DNA of 64,000 nucleotides from Pseudoalteromonas rubra (GCF_000238295.3 NZ_AHCD03000036.1:124001-188000); one strand, 5' to 3'; positions 45,809 through 54,983 are shown, counted from the first letter of the stretch. The notes: generated by a model from the letters alone, not told the origin. Program-made: numbers and translations.

Positions 45809-46312
45809 ATGACAACTAAACAACGTGTATACTGGATATCTGTGATAGCGGGTGCAGGTTTGTGTCTGGATCAGCTCAGTAAGTGGTTTGCAAGTTACTA
45901 CTTAAATGGCTGGCAGATGGCCAGCTATTGGCATGACCTGGTGCGCCTTGGCTATCGGGAAAACAGCGGTGTGTTTTTGAGTTTAGGCAGCGAGCTACCA
46001 GCGCCACTGCGCAGTGTGTTGTTCATTGGGGTGATTGGTTTGCTGCTGGTGGCGATATTGCTATACACATTAAAAAGTGAGGATCTAAATCGCAATCAGA
46101 TCATTGGCTTGTCTTTGGTGTTGTCTGGCGGCGTGAGTAACCTGATTGACCGGGTGCTGAACAATGGTGCGGTAATCGATTTTCTCAATTTGGGGATCGG
46201 TGAGCTGCGAACGGGGGTGTTTAATATTGCTGACGTGGCGATTATGTGCGGTGCGGTGATGTTGATACTCTGTACGACACACAATCAAAACGTTGCTGTG
46301 CAAAAAACCTGA
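45809..46312 (+). CDS. lspA: Signal peptidase II homologue (probably an additional copy)
   Basis: 167 residues with four membrane segments. The conserved boxes are present: CLDQLSKW, ENSGVFLSLGS, GGVSNLIDRVLNNGAVIDF and FNIADVAI, the last two carrying the catalytic Asp pair. It should cleave prolipoprotein signal peptides in the inner membrane. The normal lspA lies in a ribF-ileS-lspA operon; here none of those genes is present, so this is probably a second copy. It may be relevant that several lipoprotein genes lie nearby. Confidence 0.9.
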   Translation: MTTKQRVYWISVIAGAGLCLDQLSKWFASYYLNGWQMASYWHDLVRLGYRENSGVFLSLGSELPAPLRSVLFIGVIGLLLVAILLYTLKSEDLNRNQIIGLSLVLSGGVSNLIDRVLNNGAVIDFLNLGIGELRTGVFNIADVAIMCGAVMLILCTTHNQNVAVQKT

Positions 46313-46343
46313 GTAAAAGTGATGCTGCCAGGAGTCGTTTAAT

Positions 46344-46739
46344 TTAGCTGGCAGGCAGCTCGGACGGTTTGCTGAGTAAATAGGCCATGACCATCAGCTC
46401 TGTTAGCGCGACGCCGACCAGTACAAACCAGGGCGCGGTGGTCATGCACAAGATCACAAAGCCAAATAACATCCCTAAACCCGCGCCCCACTTACCTTTG
46501 ACTGGCACAACTTGATGGGATTGCCAGGCAGCCAGCGTGGGACCAAATTTGGGATGAGCCAGCAGCCAGTTGGCTAATTTGGGGTTAGAGCGGGTAAAGC
46601 AAGCCAGTGCCAGAATAAAAAAAATGGTGGTTGGCATCACGGGCAGCGCCATGCCAATAAAACCCAGCGCCACACATAAGATCCCGGCAAGGTGTAACCA
46701 GAAGCAACGGTTAAATAGTTTTTGTGCATGTTTTTTCAT
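46344..46739 (-). CDS. YbaN/DUF454-family inner-membrane protein
   Basis: 131 residues with three to four membrane segments. It has the DUF454 pattern: GFIGMALPVMPTTIFFILALACF followed by SNPKLANWLLAHPKFGP-type sequence and a later transmembrane pair. The function of the family is not established. It is convergent with the lspA homologue, and an inverted repeat (CTGCCAG 46325, CTGGCAG 46348) spans the 31-bp gap. Confidence 0.85.
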   Translation of the reverse strand: MKKHAQKLFNRCFWLHLAGILCVALGFIGMALPVMPTTIFFILALACFTRSNPKLANWLLAHPKFGPTLAAWQSHQVVPVKGKWGAGLGMLFGFVILCMTTAPWFVLVGVALTELMVMAYLLSKPSELPAS

Positions 46740-46915
46740 CGCAGTCCTTCCCGGTATTATCCCGTGTGTTTACTATCGGTGTTGACTTACTTTGTTCATT
46801 ATAGCTAAAAACGTACCGACGAGTAGGCTGTGTAATTCTTTTGTAAGAACCCCTCCCCACAGATTGAGATCGACTAAGCTTATGTGCAGGTTTAGGCATC
46901 ATAGGCAGAACAAAC

Positions 46916-48166
46916 ATGGCTCAGGTTCAGATCGACTTGGAACGACTTAAGCGTAATTTGTTTTCACTTGCCCAGTTTGGCCTGAATGAATCCGACAAAG
47001 GGATTTATCGGCCGGGATTTAGCGACGTTGACAGCGCGGCCCGGCGCTGGCTCATGGACATGGCAAAAGCCCAAGGGTTCGAGGCCGATCTCGATGGGGC
47101 GGGTAACGTGATAATCAAATATTATCCCAACGAGCAAAGTTATCATCAGCCTGCTGTACTGATAGGCTCACATTTAGACAGCGTGCCTGCCGGCGGGATG
47201 TTCGACGGCAGCTTAGGGGTGATTGCAGGATATGAGTGTCTTTGTGTGCTGCAAGAAACACCCAGTGAGCTGACCAAGCCGATATGGTTAATTGCCACGA
47301 GTGAAGAAGAAGGCCGCTTTGGCGGCATGTTTGGTGTCCAGGCATTAACAGGTAATTTGACCCCGCATCAGATCTTAACCAGTCATGATGCGGATGGAGT
47401 GATGTTGAGCGATGCGATGCTGGCCCAGGGGTTGGAGCCTATGGCAGCACTGGAAGCAAAACTGACCCCCAGTAAAGTGTTTTGTTTCTTAGAGTTGCAT
47501 ATAGAACAAGGCCCGGTTCTGGATCAAACTGGTGTGCAAATAGGAGTCGTCGAGGGCATTTCCGGGGTGTTTAAGTGGATCGTCAAATTGATAGGTAAGG
47601 CTGATCATGCGGGGACCGCACCAATGGAAATGCGCAGTGATGCATTTATGGGCTTGGCCGATTTTGCGTACCAGATCAACCGTATTATCGCTGAAGATGG
47701 CACCGATAGTTCGCGGATCACGGTGGGTAAGGCGGAGTTGAAGCCTGGGTTTGCACATACCATTGCCGGTGAAGTGGATTTTACATTAGTTGTACGGGAT
47801 ATGAGTGAAGAGGTTATGGAGGCCCTGAGCGCAGCATGCCGTAAAGCATTGTCTGCGATTGCCAGAAAACACAAACTCATGTTTGAGTATGAGCAGGTGT
47901 CCTGGTTAACACCTGTACAGTGTACGCCCGCAATGGTGGCTTGCATTGAAGAGCAGGCGGCGCAACTTGGGCTGAATTATCGCTGTATGCCCAGTGGCGC
48001 AGGGCATGATACACAGTTTTTCACCGAGATCACTGAAGCGGGAATGATCTTCATTCCGTCTGTCAATGGTATCAGTCACGCGCCTGATGAGTGGAGTCAT
48101 TGGCACGATATTGATGCGGGTACTCAGTTATTACTTGCCTGTGTGATGAGCAAAGCATCCGCCTGA
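46916..48166 (+). CDS. M20-family Zn hydrolase, N-carbamoyl amino acid / allantoate amidohydrolase type
   Basis: 416 residues, cytoplasmic. Motifs of the hydantoinase/carbamoylase branch are clear: GSHLDSVPAGGMFDGSLGV (first zinc ligands), TSEEEGRFGGMFG (Glu pair), LELHIEQGPVLD and a final SGAGHDTQ with NGISHAPDEWS. These enzymes hydrolyse N-carbamoyl amino acids, ureidopropionate or allantoate. It precedes the transporter/carbamoyltransferase operon by 129 bp on the same strand, which supports a ureido substrate. The exact substrate cannot be told. Confidence 0.88.
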   Translation: MAQVQIDLERLKRNLFSLAQFGLNESDKGIYRPGFSDVDSAARRWLMDMAKAQGFEADLDGAGNVIIKYYPNEQSYHQPAVLIGSHLDSVPAGGMFDGSLGVIAGYECLCVLQETPSELTKPIWLIATSEEEGRFGGMFGVQALTGNLTPHQILTSHDADGVMLSDAMLAQGLEPMAALEAKLTPSKVFCFLELHIEQGPVLDQTGVQIGVVEGISGVFKWIVKLIGKADHAGTAPMEMRSDAFMGLADFAYQINRIIAEDGTDSSRITVGKAELKPGFAHTIAGEVDFTLVVRDMSEEVMEALSAACRKALSAIARKHKLMFEYEQVSWLTPVQCTPAMVACIEEQAAQLGLNYRCMPSGAGHDTQFFTEITEAGMIFIPSVNGISHAPDEWSHWHDIDAGTQLLLACVMSKASA

Positions 48167-48295
48167 ACATTGTTAATGTTAGGTTGCAAATTGTGTTTTG
48201 GTCTGCCAAGGTATTACAAGAATTGTCGATATAAACGACAGAACGCGGAGCAGGCCCGTTGGCCTGTTCGCCTTTTGTCTGAGGGTTTTGACGTT

Positions 48296-48721
48296 ATGAA
48301 GGTGCACCTTGGGTGGAGCATCCTCCTGTTGTTCAGCATGGGCAGTTATGCTGTACAGCTTGAACCGGTGGAGCAAGAAGTCACCGCGGGCTATTTTACT
48401 GTGCGTCTGGCGCAGCCCGCATCGCTCGATGAATCACTCAACTTGACTGTGAGCAAAGTAGGTCAGGCAGACAGCCATGTCTCCTTTTCGCTCGAAATGC
48501 CTGCGCAACAGGCCGTTACGCTCAGTGGTTTTGCACAAGGTGATTATCAACTCACGCTCAGTACACCGCACCGGGTGTTAAGTCACAGCAAAGTCCGGGT
48601 GCGCCACCACCCTCCTGTCCTGGCTTATGGTCTATTTGCCCTCGGTGCAGCATTGTTTGTATTGCTTGTTGGCTTTATCTGGCGTGCCAGCGCTCAGGTT
48701 GAGCAGGATGGCGCATGTTAG
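48296..48721 (+). CDS. Exported/C-terminally anchored small protein, unrecognised
   Basis: 141 residues from the ATG at 48296, chosen because GAGGG precedes it and it begins a signal peptide (KVHLGWSILLLFSMGSYA). An extracytoplasmic beta-rich part (~20-105) follows, then a transmembrane segment (~108-130). Topology and layout recall FixH-like or accessory subunits, but no family is recognised. The end overlaps the start of the symporter by 7 bp, so they are translated together and may form a complex. Confidence 0.7.
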   Translation: MKVHLGWSILLLFSMGSYAVQLEPVEQEVTAGYFTVRLAQPASLDESLNLTVSKVGQADSHVSFSLEMPAQQAVTLSGFAQGDYQLTLSTPHRVLSHSKVRVRHHPPVLAYGLFALGAALFVLLVGFIWRASAQVEQDGAC

Positions 48722-50139
48722 ACCCGACTTTAGCGCTGGGACTGGCGTTCGGTTTTGCTTTGCTCTGGGTGAGTTTTGGCTGGTGGCTTGGCAGGCAGGT
48801 CAAAACACACGATGCGTTTGCGTTGGCCGGACGCAATGTGGGTTTTGCCTTTGCATGTGCTACTGCCATGGCAACCTGGGTAACCAGTAACACCACGTTG
48901 GTGGCCCCTCAGCTGACTTATCAGTTTGGGATTTGGGGTATGATAGGGTATGCCTGTGCGGCTTTTGGTCTGATCTTGTTTGCGCCCTTGAGTGCCAGGA
49001 TCCGACAGCTGTTGCCCCATGGCTATACCAGTGGCGACTTTATGCGCCTGCGTTTTGGCCGCTTTAGCTGGATAGTTTTTCTGATTATTTCTTTAGTCTA
49101 CGCGATGAGCTGGCTGGTTAGTTTGGGGATGGCAGGGGGGATCGTGCTGCAATCTTTGAGTGGCCTCAATTATCATCTGGGCATGAGCATCATTCTTGCG
49201 ATGTGCGTTGTGTACACGCTCTTTGGTGGCTTAAAGGCCGTTATTGCCACCGATTTTATCCAGGCGGTGATCATCTTGTGTGGCGTTATCGGCATTGCGA
49301 TATATACGCTCAGTCATGTCGGTCTGGAGCCCATACATGCCACCTTAAGTCAGCAACATCCGATGTTGCTGGACCTTCTTTTTCCTGCTGCCATGATGTT
49401 CTTATTTAACAACATCTTTTTTGGCTTGGGGGAAATTTTTCACAGTAATGTGTGGTGGTCCAGGGCTTTTGCTTTTCGCGCCAATGTGGCAAAGCGCGCT
49501 TATTTAAGTGCCGGGCTATTGTGGCTGCCAATTCCCATTGTGACCGGGTTTATCGCGCTGGCAGCCCCTGTGATCGGTGTTTATCCGGCCAGTGCCGACA
49601 TGGTCGGGCCGTTAGTGGCCAGTCAGCTGCTGGGCTATGCAGGCTCGGTGGTGCTGTTTATTGTGGTGTTTGCGGCACTGGCATCTAGCCTGGACTCATT
49701 GTTGGCCGCGACGGCTGATTTGCTCAATCAGGATGTCTATTACCAGCTTATCAATCCTAAGGCGTCAGACGCGCAGCGTTTGAGGCGGGGTAAGCAGCTA
49801 ATCTTGTTACTGGGGCTGTTAACCTGGCTGTTGTGTTTGCCTAAAGTGGCAACCCTGGGGGCGTTACTCAATTTTGCCGGCGCCTTTGTCGCCAGTACCA
49901 TCTGGCCTATTTTATTTGGTTTGTATGTCAGGCGATTTCATCGTCATGGGGCCGGTGTGGCTATGCTGCTTGGCACACTATGCGGTTTGGTGGGTTACTT
50001 TTATATTGGTTTTTACGTAGCTGCCTTAATTGCGTGTGCGGTCTCTTTGGTGGTGTGCGTATTTGCCTGGTGGATGGCCAGAGAAGAATTTGTTTGGCAA
50101 GAGTTGGCTGCGGGAGGTGAAGATGATCGCCGGAATTAG
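48715..50139 (+). CDS. Sodium:solute symporter (SSS family)
   Basis: 474 residues with about 13 membrane segments. The SSS signature is present: TWVTSNTTLVAPQLTYQFG, ARIRQLLPHGYTSGDFMRLR, YTLFGGLKAVIATDFIQAVI and ASSLDSLLAATADLLNQDVY. It should import a solute with Na+ across the inner membrane. The solute is unknown, and neighbours suggest a ureido compound, amino acid or derivative. It overlaps the gene before (7 bp) and the small gene after (17 bp). Confidence 0.92.
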   Translation: MLDPTLALGLAFGFALLWVSFGWWLGRQVKTHDAFALAGRNVGFAFACATAMATWVTSNTTLVAPQLTYQFGIWGMIGYACAAFGLILFAPLSARIRQLLPHGYTSGDFMRLRFGRFSWIVFLIISLVYAMSWLVSLGMAGGIVLQSLSGLNYHLGMSIILAMCVVYTLFGGLKAVIATDFIQAVIILCGVIGIAIYTLSHVGLEPIHATLSQQHPMLLDLLFPAAMMFLFNNIFFGLGEIFHSNVWWSRAFAFRANVAKRAYLSAGLLWLPIPIVTGFIALAAPVIGVYPASADMVGPLVASQLLGYAGSVVLFIVVFAALASSLDSLLAATADLLNQDVYYQLINPKASDAQRLRRGKQLILLLGLLTWLLCLPKVATLGALLNFAGAFVASTIWPILFGLYVRRFHRHGAGVAMLLGTLCGLVGYFYIGFYVAALIACAVSLVVCVFAWWMAREEFVWQELAAGGEDDRRN

Positions 50140-50245
50140 TATGTTTTCTGTGTTGATCATTGGTGCGCTAGTGCTGAGTTGCCTGTGCCCTGTTGTACTT
50201 GTCGTGATGTTTATACTTGATTATAAGAAGAGGCAGTTATGGTAA
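50123..50245 (+). CDS. 40-residue single-pass membrane protein
   Basis: A GGGAGGTGAAG ribosome site precedes the ATG at 50123. One hydrophobic segment spans ~7-33 (LIIGALVLSCLCPVVLVVMF), followed by DYKKRQLW with a positive C-terminus. Its beginning overlaps the symporter end by 17 bp and its end overlaps the carbamoyltransferase start by 7 bp (ATGGTAA). This chain of overlaps is strong evidence of a real, co-translated gene. It may be a small symporter subunit. Confidence 0.75.
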   Translation: MIAGISMFSVLIIGALVLSCLCPVVLVVMFILDYKKRQLW

Positions 50246-51309
50246 GTACGCAACAGGTCGAGTTTGATCGTGCCCGTCCGGATGTTTATGGCAGTGCACA
50301 TCCAAAAGCACTGTTAAAAGTCATAGAAGAGGATGGCGATTTACTTCACAGTTTGGAAAATCAGCATATTGTCAGCGTTGACCACCTTGAGAAGGACGTA
50401 CTGATCCAGCTCTTTCGCCTGGCAGCTAAGTACGAGAGCAATCCTGCTCGGTATAATACGCCCTTGCAGGGCAAGATCCTGATCAGTGCTTTCTATGAGC
50501 CCAGCACCCGGACACGTTTGTCGTTTGAAAGTGCCTGGCACCGTTTAGGCGGTGATATTATGTCTATTACCGATCGTTCCTCGACCGGCATTGCGAAAGG
50601 TGAGTCACTGCAAGACGTTGCGGAAATGTTCAACAATTATGGTGATTGTGTGGTGCTGCGCGACACCGCTAACGACTCGGTGTCTGAAATGACGAGTAGC
50701 CTGCGTATTCCCATTATTAATGCGGGCAATGGGATCGACGAGCATCCTACTCAGGCGATGTCTGATCTGTATACTTTGTTCAAATGGCGGCCTTCCTTGC
50801 TACAGCCGCACAGTACTGATTTTAAACCCATTCGAATTGGCGTAATAGGGGTGCCAAGCCAGATGCGAACTGTACGTAGTTTGCTCAAAATGCTGGCGCA
50901 TTTTCCTGATATTGTCGAGCAGGTGGTACTCATTTTTGATGACAGCATTACCCAACCATTTGATCCCGGGCAACTGGAGCAGCTAAGAGAAGCCGGCATT
51001 ACTGTTACCGTCAGTCATGATTTAAATGCACAATTGCCCGAGCTGGATGTGGTCTATATCAATGCGATTGCCTGGGTTGGTGAAAGCTATGAAACCTATG
51101 GAAAAACCTTTGTGCTGAGTGAAGATTCTCCGCTTAAACCCGATGCCATTATTTTACATCCATTAGCGCGGGGAGAAGAGCTATGCACCAGCCTGGATGA
51201 CACAGCACACAACTGGTATTTCAGTCAGGCCCGGGGCGCTGTGTTTGTTCGTCAGGCATTACTGACGTGTATGGTACAGCGGGCCAATACTGTCATAGAT
51301 GTGGTTTAA
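50239..51309 (+). CDS. Aspartate/ornithine carbamoyltransferase-family protein of altered specificity
   Basis: 356 residues, about 45 longer than catalytic ATCase. The carbamoyl-phosphate site is intact: STRTR (89-93), KGES (120-123), HPTQ (169-172), MRTVRSL and HPLAR (307-311; HPLPR in ATCase). Aligned with E. coli PyrB around YMTRVQKER, this protein reads YINAIAWVG, so the aspartate-contacting Arg229 and Gln231 are Ala276 and Ala278. The carbamoyl acceptor is therefore probably not aspartate. It overlaps the 40-residue gene upstream and lies 9 bp before asnB. It is cytoplasmic. The substrate is unknown. Confidence 0.85.
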   Translation: MVSTQQVEFDRARPDVYGSAHPKALLKVIEEDGDLLHSLENQHIVSVDHLEKDVLIQLFRLAAKYESNPARYNTPLQGKILISAFYEPSTRTRLSFESAWHRLGGDIMSITDRSSTGIAKGESLQDVAEMFNNYGDCVVLRDTANDSVSEMTSSLRIPIINAGNGIDEHPTQAMSDLYTLFKWRPSLLQPHSTDFKPIRIGVIGVPSQMRTVRSLLKMLAHFPDIVEQVVLIFDDSITQPFDPGQLEQLREAGITVTVSHDLNAQLPELDVVYINAIAWVGESYETYGKTFVLSEDSPLKPDAIILHPLARGEELCTSLDDTAHNWYFSQARGAVFVRQALLTCMVQRANTVIDVV

Positions 51310-51318
51310 GGAGGGGCT

Positions 51319-53358
51319 ATGTGTGGTATTGCAGGTATATTTCAGCGTTCAGCAACACAATCAATCGACAATCAGTTACTGGTGAATATGGCCGCTATTC
51401 AGCATCACCGGGGACCAGACGGATTTGGCTACGCGCAGCAAAATGGGGTGGGGTTTAGTCATGCCCGGCTGTCGATTATTGATTTAAACGAGCGGCGTGG
51501 CCGACAGCCATTTATCACTCACGATGGCAACCTGATGCTGACCCATAATGGCGAGTTTTATGATTTTGCTCGGATCCGCGCGGAGTTAACGGCGCTGGGG
51601 GCGCGATTTAGTAGTAAAAGCGATTCCGAGATCGCGCTGCATTTATATCAGCGCGATGGCCTCGAAACCATGCTTAGCCAGTTACGCGGTGAGTTTGCAT
51701 TTGCGCTGTATGATCAGGTGCAAGATACCTTACATTTGGTGCGTGATCGCTTTGGGATCAAGCCTTTATACTACACGCAAACAGAAGAAGCCGTGGTTTT
51801 TGGTTCTGAGCTCAAGGTGCTATTTGCACACCCACAGGTAACCAGGCAGTTTTCCAGTGAGGGATTGTATCATCAACTTATTCAGGTCATGGTCCCTGGC
51901 TCTACGGCGTTTGAGGGAGTGCATCAGGTAAAGCCGGGTCATGTTGTGAGCATTCGTCGTTCACAGCAGGGCCTGCAAATTTCAGAGCAATGCTACTGGG
52001 ACGTGACTTTCCCCTATGCCAGCGAATATGAAACGCAGCCGGATGAGGCACACTACATTGCGGGCGTTCGCCGCCATTTACTAGAGGCGGTGCAGCTCAG
52101 GCTAACGGCTGATGTCCCGGTGGGCTGCTATCTGAGTGGCGGGATTGATTCGTGCGCGATACTCGGTCTGTCTTCTGCCGCCGCACAGTCACCGATCAAA
52201 GCGTTTACTATAGGTTTTGATAGCACGGATTATGACGAAACACCCATTGCCAGAGAGATGGCTGCCGCGACGCAGGCCGATCATCATATTATGACGTTAT
52301 CAGGGGATGAGCTCTACGATCATTTTGAGCAAACTTTGTGGCACACGGAGCGGACTATTTACAATACCCTGGGCGTTGCCAAGTATCTGATGAGTAAAGA
52401 TGTGAATGGGGCTGGGTATAAAGTTGTGATGACCGGAGAGGGGTCTGATGAGCTTTTTGCCGGGTACCCTGCTTTTCGCCAAGACCTATTTTTGTATGGC
52501 CTTGAGTCATTGTCACACGCTGAGCGTGAGCAGTGGCAGGCTATGCTGACTCAATCGAATCAGCTGTTTAAAGGCGCGATGCTGTCACGTACTGAGCATC
52601 ATAATGATGCCTTGAACCAACTGATCGGGTTTACTCCAAGCTGCCTGCAACCCTGGTTGAGTTGTTGTGAGTTTGCAGATCAACTGGTGGCTGATACGCA
52701 CCGAGCACAATTACGCGACTATGATGCCGGCCAGGCGATTGCTCAGCAGCTTAATCCGGCGCAGCTGGCCGAGCGTCATCCGTTGGATAAAGCACAGTAC
52801 GTGTGGATAAAAACCATGCTGGAAGGGCAAATCCTGACTTGGGGAGGTGACAGAGTTGATATGGCTAATTCAATGGAAGCCCGTCCTGCCTTTTTAGATC
52901 ATCATCTTGCCGAGTATGCATTTCGTATTCCGCCTCAGCTGCGGATCAAAGAGCGTAAAGAAAAATATGTGCTTCGCGAAGCCATGAGAGGGTTGTTGCC
53001 GGATGTACTCTATCGCCGGGAAAAGTTCGCCTTTATGGCGCCGCCGGCGCATACTGATGAGAAAAAATGGCAAGCCATGTGCCGATTGGCCGACAAGTAT
53101 TTGTCTGCGCAAGCCATTAATGATGCGGGGTTGCTGGATCAGGAGGCGGTTGAGAAGGTGATGCGATTACATGAAGATCCTGCTACTGAGGTATCGCTCA
53201 AAGTACAACTGGATGCGGTGGTCAATCACTTGCTGGGAGTCCAGATATTACATCAGCACTTTGTGGCCACCGATGTACCTAAGCAAGCTGCCGAGCTGGC
53301 TATTCAGTACGGCTGGTTTGCTGATGATGAGCATTGCCCCGCGGAACTCAGAGCGTGA
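51319..53358 (+). CDS. asnB: Glutamine-dependent asparagine synthetase homologue
   Basis: 679 residues, longer than E. coli AsnB (554). An N-terminal class II glutaminase (MCGIAGIF, Cys2) is followed by the synthetase domain with PP-loop SGGIDS and later TGEGSDELFAGYP and NSMEARPAFLDHHLAEYAF. It transfers ammonia to a carboxylate activated with ATP. In this operon the acceptor may be another acid rather than aspartate, as in AsnB-like enzymes of secondary pathways. GGAGGGGCT precedes the ATG. It is the last gene, with a bidirectional terminator at 53443. Confidence 0.9.
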   Translation: MCGIAGIFQRSATQSIDNQLLVNMAAIQHHRGPDGFGYAQQNGVGFSHARLSIIDLNERRGRQPFITHDGNLMLTHNGEFYDFARIRAELTALGARFSSKSDSEIALHLYQRDGLETMLSQLRGEFAFALYDQVQDTLHLVRDRFGIKPLYYTQTEEAVVFGSELKVLFAHPQVTRQFSSEGLYHQLIQVMVPGSTAFEGVHQVKPGHVVSIRRSQQGLQISEQCYWDVTFPYASEYETQPDEAHYIAGVRRHLLEAVQLRLTADVPVGCYLSGGIDSCAILGLSSAAAQSPIKAFTIGFDSTDYDETPIAREMAAATQADHHIMTLSGDELYDHFEQTLWHTERTIYNTLGVAKYLMSKDVNGAGYKVVMTGEGSDELFAGYPAFRQDLFLYGLESLSHAEREQWQAMLTQSNQLFKGAMLSRTEHHNDALNQLIGFTPSCLQPWLSCCEFADQLVADTHRAQLRDYDAGQAIAQQLNPAQLAERHPLDKAQYVWIKTMLEGQILTWGGDRVDMANSMEARPAFLDHHLAEYAFRIPPQLRIKERKEKYVLREAMRGLLPDVLYRREKFAFMAPPAHTDEKKWQAMCRLADKYLSAQAINDAGLLDQEAVEKVMRLHEDPATEVSLKVQLDAVVNHLLGVQILHQHFVATDVPKQAAELAIQYGWFADDEHCPAELRA

Positions 53359-53442
53359 ACCAGCATGACTATGGCAAAGCTAAGCCATCGCTAGCGCGAT
53401 TTTAAAGGTAAAGCATGCTCTATTGGGCAGTTGCAGGAGAGT

Positions 53443-53468
53443 AAAAAGCCGGGTTTCCCCGGCTTTTT
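53443..53468. terminator. Bidirectional terminator between asnB and the porin
   Basis: AAAAAGCCGGG (53443-53453), loop TTTC, CCCGGCTTTTT (53458-53468). It is a perfect 11-bp stem with a U-run on both strands, suitable for two convergent transcripts. Confidence 0.93.
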
Positions 53469-53472
53469 CAGT

Positions 53473-54744
53473 TTAGAAGTAATAACCAATATTGATATTA
53501 AAACGACGCTCCGTTTCATCGCTGTTACCCGCAATGGAGCCGCCCACAAACGGCTGATTCTTCGCAAGCACATAATCGATATAAGTAAAGAACGCACCCG
53601 CAGAGAGAGAAACACCGGTGACGTTCATCCAGGTGTCTTCGCTGTCGTCCGATTTATCGTAGATAATGCCGTAGTCATTGTAGAATTGCAGCCCTGTGAT
53701 TGGGCCAAATTGTACCGGTAAGCTGTATGCGATATTGGCATTGCTCATCGTCGCCTCGGCAGCAATGGAATCGAAAAATGCATACGCGCCGACGGCCATA
53801 CGTGTGGCAGGTGTATCGACATCGTATTCGTATTCACCGTGCTGTAATTGCAGGTTCCAGGGGCCATAGTTGCCGTTGAAGTGGATAGCCCAGGCCATGT
53901 AGTCACCGGCTCGTTCGGTCCCGTCGTGCAGGCCGCCGCTCAAACCAGATACGCCCAGCTCGGTGGTACCGCCTTTATGCTTGAAGTGATAGGCATAGCG
54001 GCCGGCAAAGGTGTTGTATTCGCCCAGTGGCTGGGTTGGGTCATCATAGATGCCATCGCCGGTTTTGCGAAAGCCAACAATGTCGTAGGAATAGCGATCG
54101 CTGCGGTCTTCAACGTAACCGTCGACACCGCCCAGTTCATCATTTTTGAAAAAGCCCAGATCCAGCTGCCAGTTGTCGGCAATTTTGCGTTTAAACAACA
54201 CACCCATATCGTGGTCGTCTTCCAACCCAATATAATAAGTGGTGTTAAAAAAGTAATTGTGAGAATTATAAGGCCAGTTACCAAAGGGTACTTTGGTCAT
54301 GCCCAGCTGAGCTTGCCAGTCTTTGGCAAAGTCATAATGTAAATAGGCATACTTAACGGCGGTCATGTAGTCGAAAAAGCGGATCTCGGCATTGAGGCCA
54401 AAACCGCCCACATTGCCGGAAAAGTTAAGCCGAAAAATATCGAAGTCAAAATCGCCGCCGCGATTTTTGTTGTCGTCATCATACGACGTGTGGCTGAGGT
54501 TAGTCCGTACAGCACCGCCTACTTTGATACTGGGCTTGGTGGGGTCGGCCTGGCGCGCTTTTTTATCGGCTTTGGCCTGAGCTTTTTCGCGTGCCTGTTC
54601 GCGTTCCATTTTATGCACTTTTTGCTGAAGCAGTTCAAGTTGCTTCTTTAACTGTGCCAGTTCATCTTCGCTGGCAATGGCGGGACCAGAAGACAACATC
54701 ATAGCGCCGCACAGAGCCGTCATGAGTCGAGAGCGTTTTAGCAT
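53473..54744 (-). CDS. OprO/OprP-like outer-membrane porin
   Basis: 423 residues. A signal peptide (~1-24, SSGPAIASED) precedes a coiled coil (~27-65; LAQLKKQLELLQQKVHKME) typical of trimeric porins of the phosphate-selective O/P family. The barrel follows (SIKVGGAVRTNLSH, VGGFGLNAEIRFFDY) and ends NINIGYYF. The solute selected cannot be deduced. It is monocistronic, sharing a bidirectional terminator with asnB. Confidence 0.88.
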   Translation of the reverse strand: MLKRSRLMTALCGAMMLSSGPAIASEDELAQLKKQLELLQQKVHKMEREQAREKAQAKADKKARQADPTKPSIKVGGAVRTNLSHTSYDDDNKNRGGDFDFDIFRLNFSGNVGGFGLNAEIRFFDYMTAVKYAYLHYDFAKDWQAQLGMTKVPFGNWPYNSHNYFFNTTYYIGLEDDHDMGVLFKRKIADNWQLDLGFFKNDELGGVDGYVEDRSDRYSYDIVGFRKTGDGIYDDPTQPLGEYNTFAGRYAYHFKHKGGTTELGVSGLSGGLHDGTERAGDYMAWAIHFNGNYGPWNLQLQHGEYEYDVDTPATRMAVGAYAFFDSIAAEATMSNANIAYSLPVQFGPITGLQFYNDYGIIYDKSDDSEDTWMNVTGVSLSAGAFFTYIDYVLAKNQPFVGGSIAGNSDETERRFNINIGYYF

Positions 54745-54983
54745 GGGAGAACACCCGTTTGTTTGAGTTAGTGAGAATAAAATATCTCTAAATAGCCTAG
54801 ACTATTCGAGCTCAGGTTCCAAGAAATCCACTGTGAATGGCAGGAATTTTCCCTGATCCTTTGGATAGTTGCGCAACTATAAACTATATTTTTGAGCAAT
54901 AACGTGAATTTGATCAGCAACGCTATGGTATGTGCGTTTTAGTGTGTTGGTACTGCCAGCCCATCCAGTGAGGAACCCACTCT

